A stretch of DNA of 64,000 nucleotides from Valencia hispanica (GCA_963556495.2 OY747705.1:28510501-28574500); one strand, 5' to 3'. Numbered from the stretch's first letter, positions 27,666 through 37,080 are shown. Notes: generated by a model from the sequence alone, not told the origin. Program-made: numbers and translations.

Positions 27666-27806
27666 ATGGGGATTGCAACTGAAAATGGAGAGAAAAGCTG
27701 CAGCTCTCCATCCCCTACCCCCTCAACTCCTCCATTGCCGTCAAATTTACAGTTGGAACAAGAAATGACCTCACCTCGTCCAAGTCCCAGCTCCCCCAAG
27801 GTTTGA
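27666..27806 (+). other. Candidate coding exon or small ORF, 46 codons, Ser/Pro-rich
   Basis: ATG at 27666 opens a frame that begins MGIATENGEKSCSSPSPTPS and is then Ser/Pro-rich with LQLEQEMTSP. It ends SSPK just before a GTTTGA that could be a weak donor at 27800/27801 or simply the stop. The residue pattern looks more like a low-complexity tail of a real protein than the AT-driven frames around it. No family is recognised and there is no strong acceptor upstream. Confidence 0.2.
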
Positions 27807-29454
27807 ACAGGAAACATTGAGAGCACAGCCCCGTCCAGCCCCTTGCACCCACTGCAGCAACAGAAAACAGGAGCAATACTGAACTTTATGGACACTTTAA
27901 CCATGATTTTTTGGGGAAAAGAACAGCTCTTAGTGTGAACACAAAACCAACTATTCTTGGTGCATCAGCTAACATGAGATACTCATTACTCTGAGCTGCT
28001 GTTGTGAGTTTTCAGTTTGTGAATTCCAGCCGTTGTTTGGATTCTTCTGAGAAAGAATGTTTTATGCTCCTTTGAAAATACAAAAGACTTAGCACACATC
28101 TGAAAGCCATTAGCCCCTAAACTGTTAGAAAGCAGCCTGAGGATTCTTTCCTCTCACGTGGAATCGCTCTACATTTACATTTGCTGTCCTTTTCTTGTCA
28201 TTTCCTTCTTTTTATGTGTGTGTGTTGGGGGGGCAATCTTTGTTTTTGTTGTTACAAGGGATATGGGATTTCACAAGCATATCAAAAAGTTTGACTCTAC
28301 GGCCCACTGAAACCAATATCTTTCAAGCCCTAGCCACAAATCAAACTCATTCCACACCGCTTTTTGCTGTATGTTTTAACAGTAATTTAACCATTTCAAA
28401 GCAGGCTGTGCAGAGGTGTAGACTGCTGCATCATTGGGGAGCAACATCACGTGTATGCCTGCCTTCTTCATCACTTGGTTTCCAAAGAAAAAAGGAAGCT
28501 GTGGACATGTGAAGCAAACCTTCCCTCTTCATCATTCTCTGCAGCTTAACCTTGCAAACACACTGATGTACTCATTCTTTATGAGATCACATATTCTCAT
28601 ACCCCCGTGAACACTGACATCCTTTGTTTCTGCCCTTGTTGGACCTACATTCCACTGCCGCTGCATCATTGGGTTAGCACAGCTGCACGGGGCCTGCTCT
28701 AAAGGGAAGAAAGAAAACACAGCTTGAGGAAAGGTGAGGCAGAAAATACCCGACTTGTAATCAAGGAATTAATTAGGCACAGGGAGAGCCTATCTAATCT
28801 CTGTAATCAGTTTGTTAGGCTACAGGCATTTCTGTGTCTGGGTATGCAGAGCTGACAACACACTTCCATCCATGCAGTTAAAGTTATCAATGGACCACAA
28901 GATTACCAGATAGGATCATCCAAAGTTGGTCACACTCCACCCTCACCATACAGGCTCCAACCACAAACCATCAGACCATGATGACATTTTAAAACCAACC
29001 TCAAAACACTGAGCTCCACCTTACCACAAACAGTTATCTATATGCCGACCATGCTTCAATTACCTTGGCCCCTATCAAAACATAATGAGATAAATTAACA
29101 TAGAAAATTCAACTTCCACAATTGGAACCATGAAACTAAATGATTCACACAACCAACCTATTTGAATTTATTTGATCAGTCCAAAGCCTTTTATTGGCTT
29201 ATTTGAAGAAGGGAAAAATGACTCTAAAAAGAACCTAGTTTCCTTTAGTGTGTTTTTTCAGTTACAAAGATTAAAGCAGTTTTGGTTTTTTCTTTTGCAG
29301 AACATGTGCATTGCCATGTTGAGTATTCCTAGCATCTGTAAGTTGTAATGACCCTTGCATTGACCCTTTCCTGTCATAAGGAGTGAATGAAAGTCTGAAT
29401 TGGCAGAGAAAGCACTCACAGATTGCCACAGACAGCAATCAGTTTTAAAAGGTT
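27807..29454. other. Nothing recognised
   Basis: Mixed-composition DNA without coding signature or paired repeats, ending at the left border of the Ngaro-like element. Confidence 0.4.
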
Positions 29455-29617
29455 CACTAGCAAGGACCACGCTACGGGTTCGGAATTTGATAGTTTATTG
29501 AAGGCATGTTGAATTGAATGGTCTGGGGAGAGACGTCGCTGGAGACCCGGAGGAAGACTCTGTGTGGGGGTGCAGTCTTCGGGAAATCGTCTTTCCGAGC
29601 CTGCCCAGGACCCCCCC
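29455..29617 (-). repeat. Ngaro-like split direct repeat B2
   Basis: Starts CACTAGCAAGGACCACGCTA and runs to GCCCAGGACCCCC. It matches B1 at 30155-30315 with one visible difference (CGCTGG against CGCCGG). Confidence 0.9.
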
Positions 29618-29671
29618 AGACGGAACCTAAAAGAGAGAGACGTTAGAAGAGGCTGTGCCCGATGAATGCTG

Positions 29672-29940
29672 CGAAGGAAAGGCGAGGGTCGGCAGGACCT
29701 TGAAAAGAAAAGGCGAGGGTCGGCGGGACCCTGAAAAGAAAAGGCGAGGGTCGGCGGGACCCTGAAAAGAAAAGGCGAGGGTCGGCGGGACCCTGAAAAG
29801 AAAAGGCGAGGGTCGGCGGGACCCTGAAAAGCAAAGGCGAGTCGGCAGGACCCTGAAAAGAAAAGGCGAGTCAGCAGGACCCTGAAGAGAAAAGGCGAGT
29901 CGGCAGGACCCGGAAGAGAAAAGGCGAGTCGGCAGGACCC
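29672..29940. repeat. 31-bp minisatellite inside the Ngaro-like 3' region
   Basis: About nine units built on AAGGCGAGGGTCGGCGGGAC plus CCTGAAAAGAA. The first five keep a 31-bp period (for example GGCGAG at 29681, 29712, 29743, 29774 and 29805). The later units lose a GGG and are shorter. It separates A2 from B2. Confidence 0.95.
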
Positions 29941-29967
29941 AGGACCTAAAGGGAGGGGAAGGGAGGG

Positions 29968-30154
29968 GTGAAAACGAACGAAACGGACAAGGGATGAAGG
30001 GCAGGCAGAGTTTATATGTGTATCCTGGCGTGATTAGGGATGTAGAGCCGGCGTGTGGTACCGGGTGAATCGAGTTAAGACTAATTAGGATTTATGAAGC
30101 GGGTTTGAGGCGTGGCCTTGCTCCTGAACCTCAGCTAACCTGTTAGCTCCATTT
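29968..30154 (-). repeat. Ngaro-like split direct repeat A2
   Basis: 187 bp from GTGAAAACGAACGAAACGG to AGCTCCATTT. Nearly identical to A1 at 34594-34780 and abutting B1, so the B1/A2 junction ATTT|CACTAG mimics a circle junction. Confidence 0.9.
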
Positions 30155-30315
30155 CACTAGCAAGGACCACGCTACGGGTTCGGAATTTGATAGTTTATTG
30201 AAGGCATGTTGAATTGAATGGTCTGGGGAGAGACGTCGCCGGAGACCCGGAGGAAGACTCTGTGTGGGGGTGCAGTCTTCGGGAAATCGTCTTTCCGAGC
30301 CTGCCCAGGACCCCC
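30155..30315 (-). repeat. Ngaro-like split direct repeat B1
   Basis: Copy of B2 that immediately follows the recombinase gene. The recombinase stop at 30336 lies 20 bp before it. Confidence 0.9.
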
Positions 30316-30335
30316 AAAAGGTCTTGTCGGAGAGA

Positions 30336-31409
30336 TTAACAGAGCAGAGAATGAGCGCGTCGCAGATCGTGTAGATTACTACGAATGTAGGTCCGGTATG
30401 CTGACGAGGACCAACGACCTAAGATTTGGATGACGTTGTCTGATATCCCTGACCTGGCGGCTGAGGTAGCTGCTCCTATACGGATTGAATGGCCGGAGTA
30501 AAAATCGGGGGAGATACCGGACCGGCGAAGAATCTGGCGGAAGTGGTTAATGAACCAGAACCGGGTGGCAGGGCTACCAGATTCGGTAATGAAAAGTGGG
30601 TCGAATGGAGGGGCGTTAGCAGATAATCGAGACTGAATGTAGCAGGTGATGGGTTCGTAGGGGCTGAGGCTAGAACTGAGGCGGAATAAGTGAATTTGGA
30701 CGGAGGTGCCGAGCTGGTCTGATTTACTTCTACGTAGGGTGTAAATGAGGGTGTCCTGACTAAGGATTGAGATGTCTGAGAGACATGGATGAATGGAAGG
30801 GTCGCGTCTAGAAGAGGAAGGGGCAAACTCAGAACAACGCAGGAAACCGAAATAAGCAAGCAGGAGCATGGACTGAAGAGTAAGGTCGATGAAGGGGTAT
30901 AGGTAACCGGAACGAAGCGTGAGAATGCAACGGGTGAGGAGGTTGGCGGTGAGCGGTAAGCGATTAGCAGCGGAGGGTTGTTCTTGCTTTTTAAGACCTT
31001 TCAGAAGTGTCGAAACATGGCTATGGTCGATAGCTTGACAGGGGTTGCCTGTTGCCAGCTTGATGAAGAAGCTGATTCCGGATAGATAGGATTTAATGGT
31101 GGATGCGCGGATTTTCTGGATCGAGTGTGAGTGAGAGATGAACTGGCAGATGGATAAGGGAGTAAGAGAAGGGAAAGAGAGACCATACGTTACGTGAAAG
31201 GCCTTGTAGGCGTTCCAGCCGGACAGGTAAACAGAGAGGGTACCGGGTGAGAGGCTGTCAATGATGAGGTTCTGCGAGAAGGTGGTGAGGTTGTAGAGCT
31301 GCGGCGTCAGTTGAAGATGGTGGCTGAAAATGGTGGGACTGGAGTTGGGTTGAGGTCTGCAGCGGGAGCTAAGGATCTGAATTTCTGAAAGGAGAAACGA
31401 GAAAGTGAA
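30336..31409 (-). CDS. Tyrosine recombinase of the Ngaro-like element
   Basis: This integrase-like enzyme would insert the circular DNA copy. The frame is open from 31409 to the stop at 30336 (about 357 codons) and overlaps the RT ORF by about 100 nt. An N-terminal SAM-like/core-binding part has TLSVYLSGWNAYKAF. The catalytic part shows Arg in FGFLRCSE, Lys in LRRSKSD, the HSIRIG box (His and Arg), GRW, and the Tyr in AYRTYIR. The full R-K-H-R-W-Y set is intact. There is no ATG before the internal MLLLAY (30869), which lies only just upstream of the first catalytic Arg, so translation must start by splicing, frameshift or reinitiation. A splice-acceptor-like TTTCTCCTTTCAG ends at 31385. Confidence 0.85.
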   Translation of the reverse strand, partial: FTFSFLLSEIQILSSRCRPQPNSSPTIFSHHLQLTPQLYNLTTFSQNLIIDSLSPGTLSVYLSGWNAYKAFHVTYGLSFPSLTPLSICQFISHSHSIQKIRASTIKSYLSGISFFIKLATGNPCQAIDHSHVSTLLKGLKKQEQPSAANRLPLTANLLTRCILTLRSGYLYPFIDLTLQSMLLLAYFGFLRCSEFAPSSSRRDPSIHPCLSDISILSQDTLIYTLRRSKSDQLGTSVQIHLFRLSSSLSPYEPITCYIQSRLSANAPPFDPLFITESGSPATRFWFINHFRQILRRSGISPDFYSGHSIRIGAATSAARSGISDNVIQILGRWSSSAYRTYIRSNLHDLRRAHSLLC

Positions 31410-32737
31410 TCAGCAATGGAGTTTAGGTGACCAGGTATATGAGCTGCACGGAGTATGAACTGGTGTTGGGCTGATAAGAGAGTGAGTCTGCGGATGAACT
31501 GCATGATGACTGGGGAACGAGATCGACCTTTGTTAATGATTTCTACGATGGCTTCATTATCAGAGTGAATGAGGATAGAGTTCTGCGACCACTCATGTCC
31601 CCAAAGAAGGGTCGCTTTTACGATGGGGTAAAGCTCGTGGAGGGCGGAGGAGAGGAGCGTGGGCTGGGGCTGGAGGGCAGCGAAATCCGGGGGCCAGCCT
31701 GCAGCGAACCACCTCCCTTGGTAGTAGCCCCCAAAACCGATGGAAGGGGCAGCGTCAGTGAAGAGCTGTATGTCTTCGGGAAGGGAGACGAAATCATTAT
31801 AAAAGAAAGAGATACCGTTCCAGGAGGAGAGGAAATCGCCCCAGAGCCGCATCTCCGTGCGACAGGGCTCGGTGAGGGCGAGCCGATCGTGGAGGCATGG
31901 CACGCTAGCGGCAGTGGACAGAAGGTGGGACAGGAAGGACCGACCCTGGGGAATGATGCGGATGGCGTAGGTAAGATGACCCAGGAGAGACAGCAGTTGC
32001 CGTTTAGAGCAAGTGTTAGAGAGGAGAAAGTTAGAGAGGATGAGGGAGATCCGGTGGACCTTCTCGAGCGGCAAAGAAGCCTGGAAGGTGACTGAGTCGA
32101 GTGTGATGCCCAAAAACTCCAGAGAGGTAAGGGGGCCGACTGTCTTTTCGTCGGAGAGAGGGACACCTATGTTTGAGAAGGCCTCGGTGAGAGCACGAAG
32201 CCCCGAATGGGGTGGAGAGGAAGCGGGGGTGATGACCAAGAAGTCATCCAGGAGGTGAAGGACGTATGGCAGACGGTATGTATTAAGCAATACCCAGCAG
32301 AGGGCCTCGAAGAGCGAATCGAAGATCCTGGGACTACTTCTGCAGCCGAAGGTGAGCCGGACCGCGAAGTAGTAAGCCCTCTTCCAGAGGATGCCGAAAA
32401 AACGCCAGAAGTCTGGGTGGAGGGGGAGGACCTTGAAAGCGCTAGTAATGTCCGCCTTGGCGAGCCAGGAGCCCCGCCCTGCCAGGCAGATAAGGCTGAT
32501 GGCGTGATCGATGGTGGCGTACTGCATAGAAAAGTCGGGAAAGGGGATAAGGCTGTTGATGCTAGGCACGGGGGAACCGTGAGGCGCTGATAGGTCGATG
32601 ATCAGACGATTCTTGCTGGAATATTTGCGAGTGGCGACGCTCAAGGGGCTAACTCGGAAGAGTGGGAAGTGGGGGTGGTTGAAAGGGCCGATCATGAACC
32701 CCTCCTCTACCTCCTTGCGGAGGAGAGAATCGACCAC
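31307..32737 (-). CDS. Reverse transcriptase / RNase H of the Ngaro-like element
   Basis: It copies the element RNA into DNA. The 476-residue frame from the first ATG is uninterrupted. RT: WLAKADITSAF (first Asp, residue 96) and LHLLDDFLVI (catalytic Asp pair, residues 164-165; the LLDD form differs from the YxDD of LTR elements). RNase H: LFTDAA (Asp 328), ALHELY (Glu 368), HSDNEA (Asp 393) and IADSLSRF (Asp 443), all acidic residues present. The frame is open upstream of the ATG to a TAA at 32867-32869, which itself overlaps a donor-like AAG|GTAAGG, so the true start may lie upstream. No protease or DDE integrase is present, as expected for this group. Confidence 0.9.
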   Translation of the reverse strand: MVDSLLRKEVEEGFMIGPFNHPHFPLFRVSPLSVATRKYSSKNRLIIDLSAPHGSPVPSINSLIPFPDFSMQYATIDHAISLICLAGRGSWLAKADITSAFKVLPLHPDFWRFFGILWKRAYYFAVRLTFGCRSSPRIFDSLFEALCWVLLNTYRLPYVLHLLDDFLVITPASSPPHSGLRALTEAFSNIGVPLSDEKTVGPLTSLEFLGITLDSVTFQASLPLEKVHRISLILSNFLLSNTCSKRQLLSLLGHLTYAIRIIPQGRSFLSHLLSTAASVPCLHDRLALTEPCRTEMRLWGDFLSSWNGISFFYNDFVSLPEDIQLFTDAAPSIGFGGYYQGRWFAAGWPPDFAALQPQPTLLSSALHELYPIVKATLLWGHEWSQNSILIHSDNEAIVEIINKGRSRSPVIMQFIRRLTLLSAQHQFILRAAHIPGHLNSIADSLSRFSFQKFRSLAPAADLNPTPVPPFSATIFN

Positions 32738-32900
32738 GTCAGGCTCCGAGAGGGCAGACCGCAGGTTGGCGCAAGAGGCCGCACTATCGGGGAGGACTTC
32801 TATGCCAGGATGAAATCCGTGAGTGAACCGCTGGACTAGAAAATCAACAAACGGAAGCGAGGGCCCTTACCTTGATGGGTGTGGCGAGGTGGCGGGCTAG

Positions 32901-33524
32901 TCAGTCGGGCAGCGGGGTCGGGTTGTGGGGGCAGGAGCCCCTGGAGTGAGCCCCTCCACAGAAGGAGCACGAGTGCAGGAACCTGCAGCTCGTGGAAGAG
33001 CAGCCCTGCGCGTTAAAATTGTTACAGACCATCCGGCCCCTCTGATGGAGCAGGGGATGGCCGTGCCTGTCGGCCCCCCCCCCCCCCCGGGGCTGGGGCA
33101 TTGGCCCTGGGCCTGGTAAACGAGGGTCTAGGGATGAGCGGAGGGGGAGGAGCGGCGGCGGACAGGCGGTCGGGGGCCCCCGAGCTACGGGCCGCAGGGG
33201 GCCCGGACCGAAGAGGGGCGATAGAGGTGCGAACGGTGGCGGGGTGGGAGGGGGCGCCGCAAAGGCTGCAGGACAAGGAAGCTCGGGCTGCAAAGACGCG
33301 GCAATAGAGCTCGGAGTCGAGCGCGCCCCAGTCAGTCCCATGGTTAAACTAGGGCGAGCCGGCCTGCGGCCTGGGAGGAAAAAGGTTATGGTACGACCAG
33401 AACCCCATGCCCCCGAACCGGAGAGCCAAGTCGAGCACGATGGACAGGTACTCGTCCAGCTTGAGCTGCCGGTCAGGGAACACGGAGCAGATGGTGTCCC
33501 GGTAAAAGGAGAAAGCCAGGGCAA
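32901..33524 (-). pseudogene. ORF1 C-terminal part with Cys/His zinc-finger, second frame
   Basis: In this frame the last 45 codons encode a Cys/His-rich cluster: MVCNNF, then C..C after QG, FLHSC, SFCGGAH and SCPH. It resembles the CCCH/CCHC finger that ends ORF1 of DIRS/Ngaro-type elements. The coding frame upstream lies in the other phase. The switch happens at a run of 15 G (33074-33088 on the minus strand), suggesting a slippage indel or programmed slippage. The stop is at 32901, about 30 nt before the candidate donor. Confidence 0.6.
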
Positions 33525-34572
33525 ACTCGACCGGGGTAAGGTCCCGGGAGCGGGGTGTGAGGGGCGGGCCCAGCTGCATAGGCCCTAAACCGGTTAATAG
33601 TTCTCGGGGAGAGTGGGACGGCGGAAGAAACTGAGGAGCTGTTGAAGCGGTGGGCGTAGGGAGAGAAACCGGGGGAGGAGGGGGGGCCGAAAGGGAGCTA
33701 GAAGGGGGGAAGAGAGAAGGGATGGAAAGAGAGGACGGATGGGCACCGGTGAAGGGCTGAGAAGACAGGGATGAGAAAAAATTTGATAAAAGGGAAGCGA
33801 ACTCGTGAAAAGAGAGAGCCGGCGCAGGGTGACATGGCAGCTCATCCCCAGCAGGGGGTGCTGTGGGCGCTGGGCCCGGGACGACGGGGAGGGGAACTGC
33901 GTCGCCGGAAGTTCTGCCCGCCGAAAGGACGGGAACAGCAGAAGCGGGAAGCCAGGAACGGAGTGGGGATGAACGGGGCGGAGGAGGTGGAAAGAGGAGC
34001 CCGAAAAGGTGGGCCTTGTTGCCGGAGTGGCTGAAAGGGATGCCCCTGTCCCGAAGCGCACGCTGAATCCGCGCCACTGTCCAGCCGGACATGTTGGGGC
34101 GGCTCGGAGCTGCGCCCGGGGAACGCCGAGCGAGAGGGGAGGCTCGAGCTCGTGGCGCCGGAGCTCGGCGCGAGCAGCCGGAGGATGGAGGAAGGCGAGC
34201 CCGGCCCGGCTGAGCCGAAGCAGCGGCATGAAGGCGCGTGGGCGACGGCTCGAGGCGAAGACGGAAGCTCCGAGACGAGGCGGAAGAGGGAAGCTGGCCC
34301 GGGCGGCCGGAAGAAGCTGGAGCGATCGGGGAGGGAAATAGATCTGGCTGCGAGATTTGGGGTGAAAGAGCGGCGGCCGGGGAAGACCGGCCGGAAACCC
34401 GCTGGCTCGAGGAAAGCCGTACACGGCGGGAAAGTTGGCGGACGATAAGCCGAGGAGATGCTCCGGGAGATGCGGGACTTCCGCGGAACAGCTCCTCATC
34501 CGACTCGGACGGATCGACGCCAAGCGTGAGAACGTCCATCTGGAAAGCGAGGTAAGCAAGCACGAACAACAT
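33349..34572 (-). CDS. Gag-like ORF1 of the Ngaro-like element, ends at an in-frame TAG
   Basis: The putative nucleocapsid-like protein. The likely start is MDVLTLGVDPSESDEELF at 34539, preceded by a pyrimidine tract and CAG; an earlier ATG at 34572 is possible. The N-terminal two thirds are Ser/Pro/Arg-rich and disordered-looking, with a SAP-like MSGWTVARIQRALRDRGI stretch. The last part (LTPVEFALAFSFYRDTICSV...LKLDEYLSIVLDLALRFGG) is helical and capsid-like. A TAG at 33349-33351 interrupts the frame, but the same phase stays open and protein-like after it (FNHGTDWGALDSELYC, then a CSLC..PSHP cluster) until 33022. So the TAG is a nonsense mutation or a read-through site. Confidence 0.7.
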   Translation of the reverse strand: MLFVLAYLAFQMDVLTLGVDPSESDEELFRGSPASPGASPRLIVRQLSRRVRLSSSQRVSGRSSPAAALSPQISQPDLFPSPIAPASSGRPGQLPSSASSRSFRLRLEPSPTRLHAAASAQPGRARLPPSSGCSRRAPAPRARASPLARRSPGAAPSRPNMSGWTVARIQRALRDRGIPFSHSGNKAHLFGLLFPPPPPRSSPLRSWLPASAVPVLSAGRTSGDAVPLPVVPGPAPTAPPAGDELPCHPAPALSFHEFASLLSNFFSSLSSQPFTGAHPSSLSIPSLFPPSSSLSAPPPPPVSLPTPTASTAPQFLPPSHSPRELLTGLGPMQLGPPLTPRSRDLTPVEFALAFSFYRDTICSVFPDRQLKLDEYLSIVLDLALRFGGMGFWSYHNLFPPRPQAGSP

Positions 34573-34593
34573 GCTGAAGTCCGAAATGATCGC

Positions 34594-34780
34594 GTGAAAA
34601 CGAACGAAACGGACTAGGGATGAAGGGCAGGCAGAGTTTATATGTGTATCCTGGCGTGATTAGGGATGTAGAGCCGGCGTGTGGTACCGGGTGAATCGAG
34701 TTAAGACTGATTAGGATTTATGAAGCGGGTTTGAGGCGTGGCCTTGCTCCTGAACCTCAGCTAACCTGTTAGCTCCATTT
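34594..34780 (-). repeat. Ngaro-like split direct repeat A1
   Basis: Left-hand copy (5' on the coding strand) of A2, 187 bp, about two differences. It marks the right border of the insertion in window coordinates. Confidence 0.9.
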
Positions 34781-35510
34781 TATTGAAATGATGTTGAATC
34801 AGGATGGAGGTGTCATCAGGGGAAGGATCATTTCGGGGTGACTGGACTGGAGAAAACAGGTGAGTGATTAGTCTTTGCTTAATGAAGAACATGTTCCAAT
34901 AATGTTTTTTCAGAGGTGGAGGATTTGGATCTTACTCTGAGGTGGTATAGTGAGTTTCTCAGTGGAGGTAAGTTGGACTGCAATGTTGAGGCTGGTTGGC
35001 AGTGGGTGGCTGCCGTGGTGTTGGATCCAGTGTCTCTTTATTGCAGGTGGAGTGGCGGAGCGCGGACAGGCAGGAGATTGACTGGAACGGAAGGCAGGTG
35101 AGTTTATCTAAGAGATCCAGGGAGGAGTGGCTTGGAGGCTGATCTGAATTAGTCCAAAACGAGAGCTAAAAACAGAGGACTGAAACGAGGAGTCGAGGAA
35201 GAGGATCGAGCATCCAGAGCAAGAACCTAAGAAGAGGAACAAGAAGGTAAGGATTACTTCTTCGAGGAAAAGTATTTTTGGAAATTGAACGGAGTCAAGA
35301 TGTTGGCCTATTACAACTCTAGACAAGTGAACCATCTGGGGTCAGCCTCAGGGAACCGCTCCTCTTTTAAGCAGTTGCACTGAAGGGATCGATGAGGCAC
35401 ACCTGGTGCAGCTCCTGCCAGTCACACCCTGCAAAGTAGTAAGGAGACAAACAGCACACCCACAAACCCAGCACACAACCACTGAATCCTAACATTTCTG
35501 TCCTAATGGA
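34781..35510. repeat. Unclassified repeat-like block with splice-like ladder
   Basis: Short blocks are each followed by donor-like words: AACAG|GTGAGTG at 34859, GGAG|GTAAGTT at 34967, GCAG|GTGAGTT at 35098 and AGAAG|GTAAGG at 35246. Two are preceded by acceptor-like tracts (TTTTTTCAG at 34914 and TTTATTGCAG at 35046), giving blocks of about 53 bp. A GAGGCACACCTGGTGCAGCT segment follows. This looks like a dispersed element rather than a host gene, as no block encodes recognisable protein. Confidence 0.35.
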
Positions 35511-36419
35511 TTCTTCCTGTAAATCTAAGAAAGTCTCTGATTGCATTATTTCAGTCTCTTAAAGTCAAACCTCTGTATGTCTGCCTTTCCCAGAGTGTCT
35601 AGAGACACGTGTCCTTCTCACAGTGACGTTTTTTGATATAAACTACATGACCAAATACAGCTGGCTGTAGTCTTCACTTCGGGGTACACTCAAACAACCC
35701 ACTGCGGAAGGTGAGAGGAATAGTCAAATGGAGCAAAGGACAAATGTTTAAATGAATCTATTAGATGGGAAGGTTGAGTAAAAAAGGCCTAATGCTTTGA
35801 AGAAAAAAAGGGGAGTAAAGGGGGAAAGGGAAGAAATGCATTCAGAGCGGTGCCGACAGATAAAGGAAATCCAGGTCCTGATTTAACGTTTAACGAGTGT
35901 TTCGGAGAGCTGGCAGGAAGGAGAGGGCAGGAGACTAAAGAGCTTTAGTGGACAATTATGGAGCTGGTGATAATCCTGGAGAAATCAGACATGAACCAGT
36001 CTGACTGAAGGATCTGGAGCTGGTGTGGAAACCAAACAGAAACTCCAACTGGGGAGGCACAGAGAACATAAGGAGTTTGAGTAAAGGTACGAAGGCTAAT
36101 CAAACTTGTTTAAATTAAACTTTCAAAGGAAGCCAAAAAACTAAGAGAGGAAACCTGAAGGCTGATCATCAGACAAAGACTGGTTGTCCAACAGTTCCTT
36201 AAATCACCAGACTCTGATATTCAGTAATGATTGCATAAAGGTGTGTGATGTGCAGCAGGCCTGACAGCCTCCAACAGAGATCCTCTGTTCAGAAAGAGAT
36301 CTCACACATGGACACAATCTCACAGTCACACATCAGAATGATGACATTTTTAAGTTCGAACTGTTCAGACAACTGTAATGATTTTTAAGAAGTGGGTGTA
36401 AAAGTCTAACCTCATTGGT
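35511..36419. other. Nothing recognised
   Basis: Purine-rich in places (35800-36000) but without coding signature or paired repeats. Confidence 0.4.
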
Positions 36420-36430
36420 ACACGCACGCA

Positions 36431-36475
<45 letters not shown>
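36420..36475. repeat. (CACG)n followed by (CA)n
   Basis: About seven CACG units pass into about twelve CA units, a compound microsatellite. Confidence 0.9.
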
Positions 36476-36589
36476 TAATATTTGGATAAATCCCGTTTTG
36501 GAAATTGCAGAAAAAAAGCCTTTCCGATGTCAGTTTGCTTTATGTGTTCCAAGACCAATTTCAATGTCTATTTGAGATCTTCATCCTAT

Positions 36590-37080
36590 TGTAATACCCA
36601 TTAATGTCCAAACTTCAACCATATGCCGGTTGCTTTACGGTGATGTTGCGTCTTCTTTATTTCCACCACTTTGTGCAAATAAAATTGCACTTAAAGCAAA
36701 ACAGGCCCTTGCCATGGTGCAACCACCACCATGCTTGACAGCTCGTAACCTGGTTAAGAGTTTCCGCAAGACTCCTCCAAACATTCCTTTAGTCACTGAG
36801 GTGATATTACTCAATCTTTATTTTGTTTTATCATTAACCTTTTCTTCAGAAAATGTTTGGCTTGTCCATGTTCAAATTTTTGTATTGTTCGAAGGTACTG
36901 ATTTTGAAACCAAGCTTTTTTGGTCAGTGCTCTTTTAGTTTATATTGATATAACTGTTGTTCACTGGATTTTCAATTAAAGCAAAATTGAGCCTTGGTGG
37001 TTCCTAGGTTGTTGTTGAATGACTTAACCACTTTCCTTCTGAGGGTGAAAGTTGGGGCCAGATGACGGACACTTGAATCG
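36590..37080. pseudogene. Tc1-like element remnant
   Basis: Contains GCAACCACCACCATGCTTGA and GGTTCCTAGGTTGTTGTTG, stretches typical of degraded fish Tc1-like transposase genes read on the complementary strand. No frame survives. Confidence 0.4.

Larger units (their letters stand above)
29455..34780 (-). mobile_element. Ngaro-like tyrosine-recombinase retrotransposon, near full length (5.3 kb)
   Basis: On the minus strand the order is: repeat A1 (34594-34780), gag-like ORF1, RT/RNase H, tyrosine recombinase, repeat B1 (30155-30315), repeat A2 (29968-30154), a minisatellite, and repeat B2 (29455-29617). A1-ORFs-B1-A2-B2 is the split-direct-repeat plan of Ngaro/PAT-type elements, not the inverted repeats of DIRS1. 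A1 and A2 differ at about 2 of 187 positions and B1 and B2 at about 1 of 161, so the insertion looks recent. No target duplication is seen: flanks are AAAAGGTT on the left and TATTGAAATG on the right. Such elements integrate through a circular intermediate by recombinase. Confidence 0.85.

Noticed and set aside
29643..29834. Minus-strand repeat protein frame
   Set aside because: Product of the 31-bp minisatellite, which cycles through all frames.
29618..30000. Possible CRISPR-like array
   Set aside because: Units are contiguous with no unique spacers, the context is a eukaryotic retrotransposon, and no cas genes exist.
31565..34617. Plus-strand ORFs over the Ngaro-like element
   Set aside because: Shadows of the minus-strand ORF1 and RT genes in GC-rich sequence; no motifs of their own.
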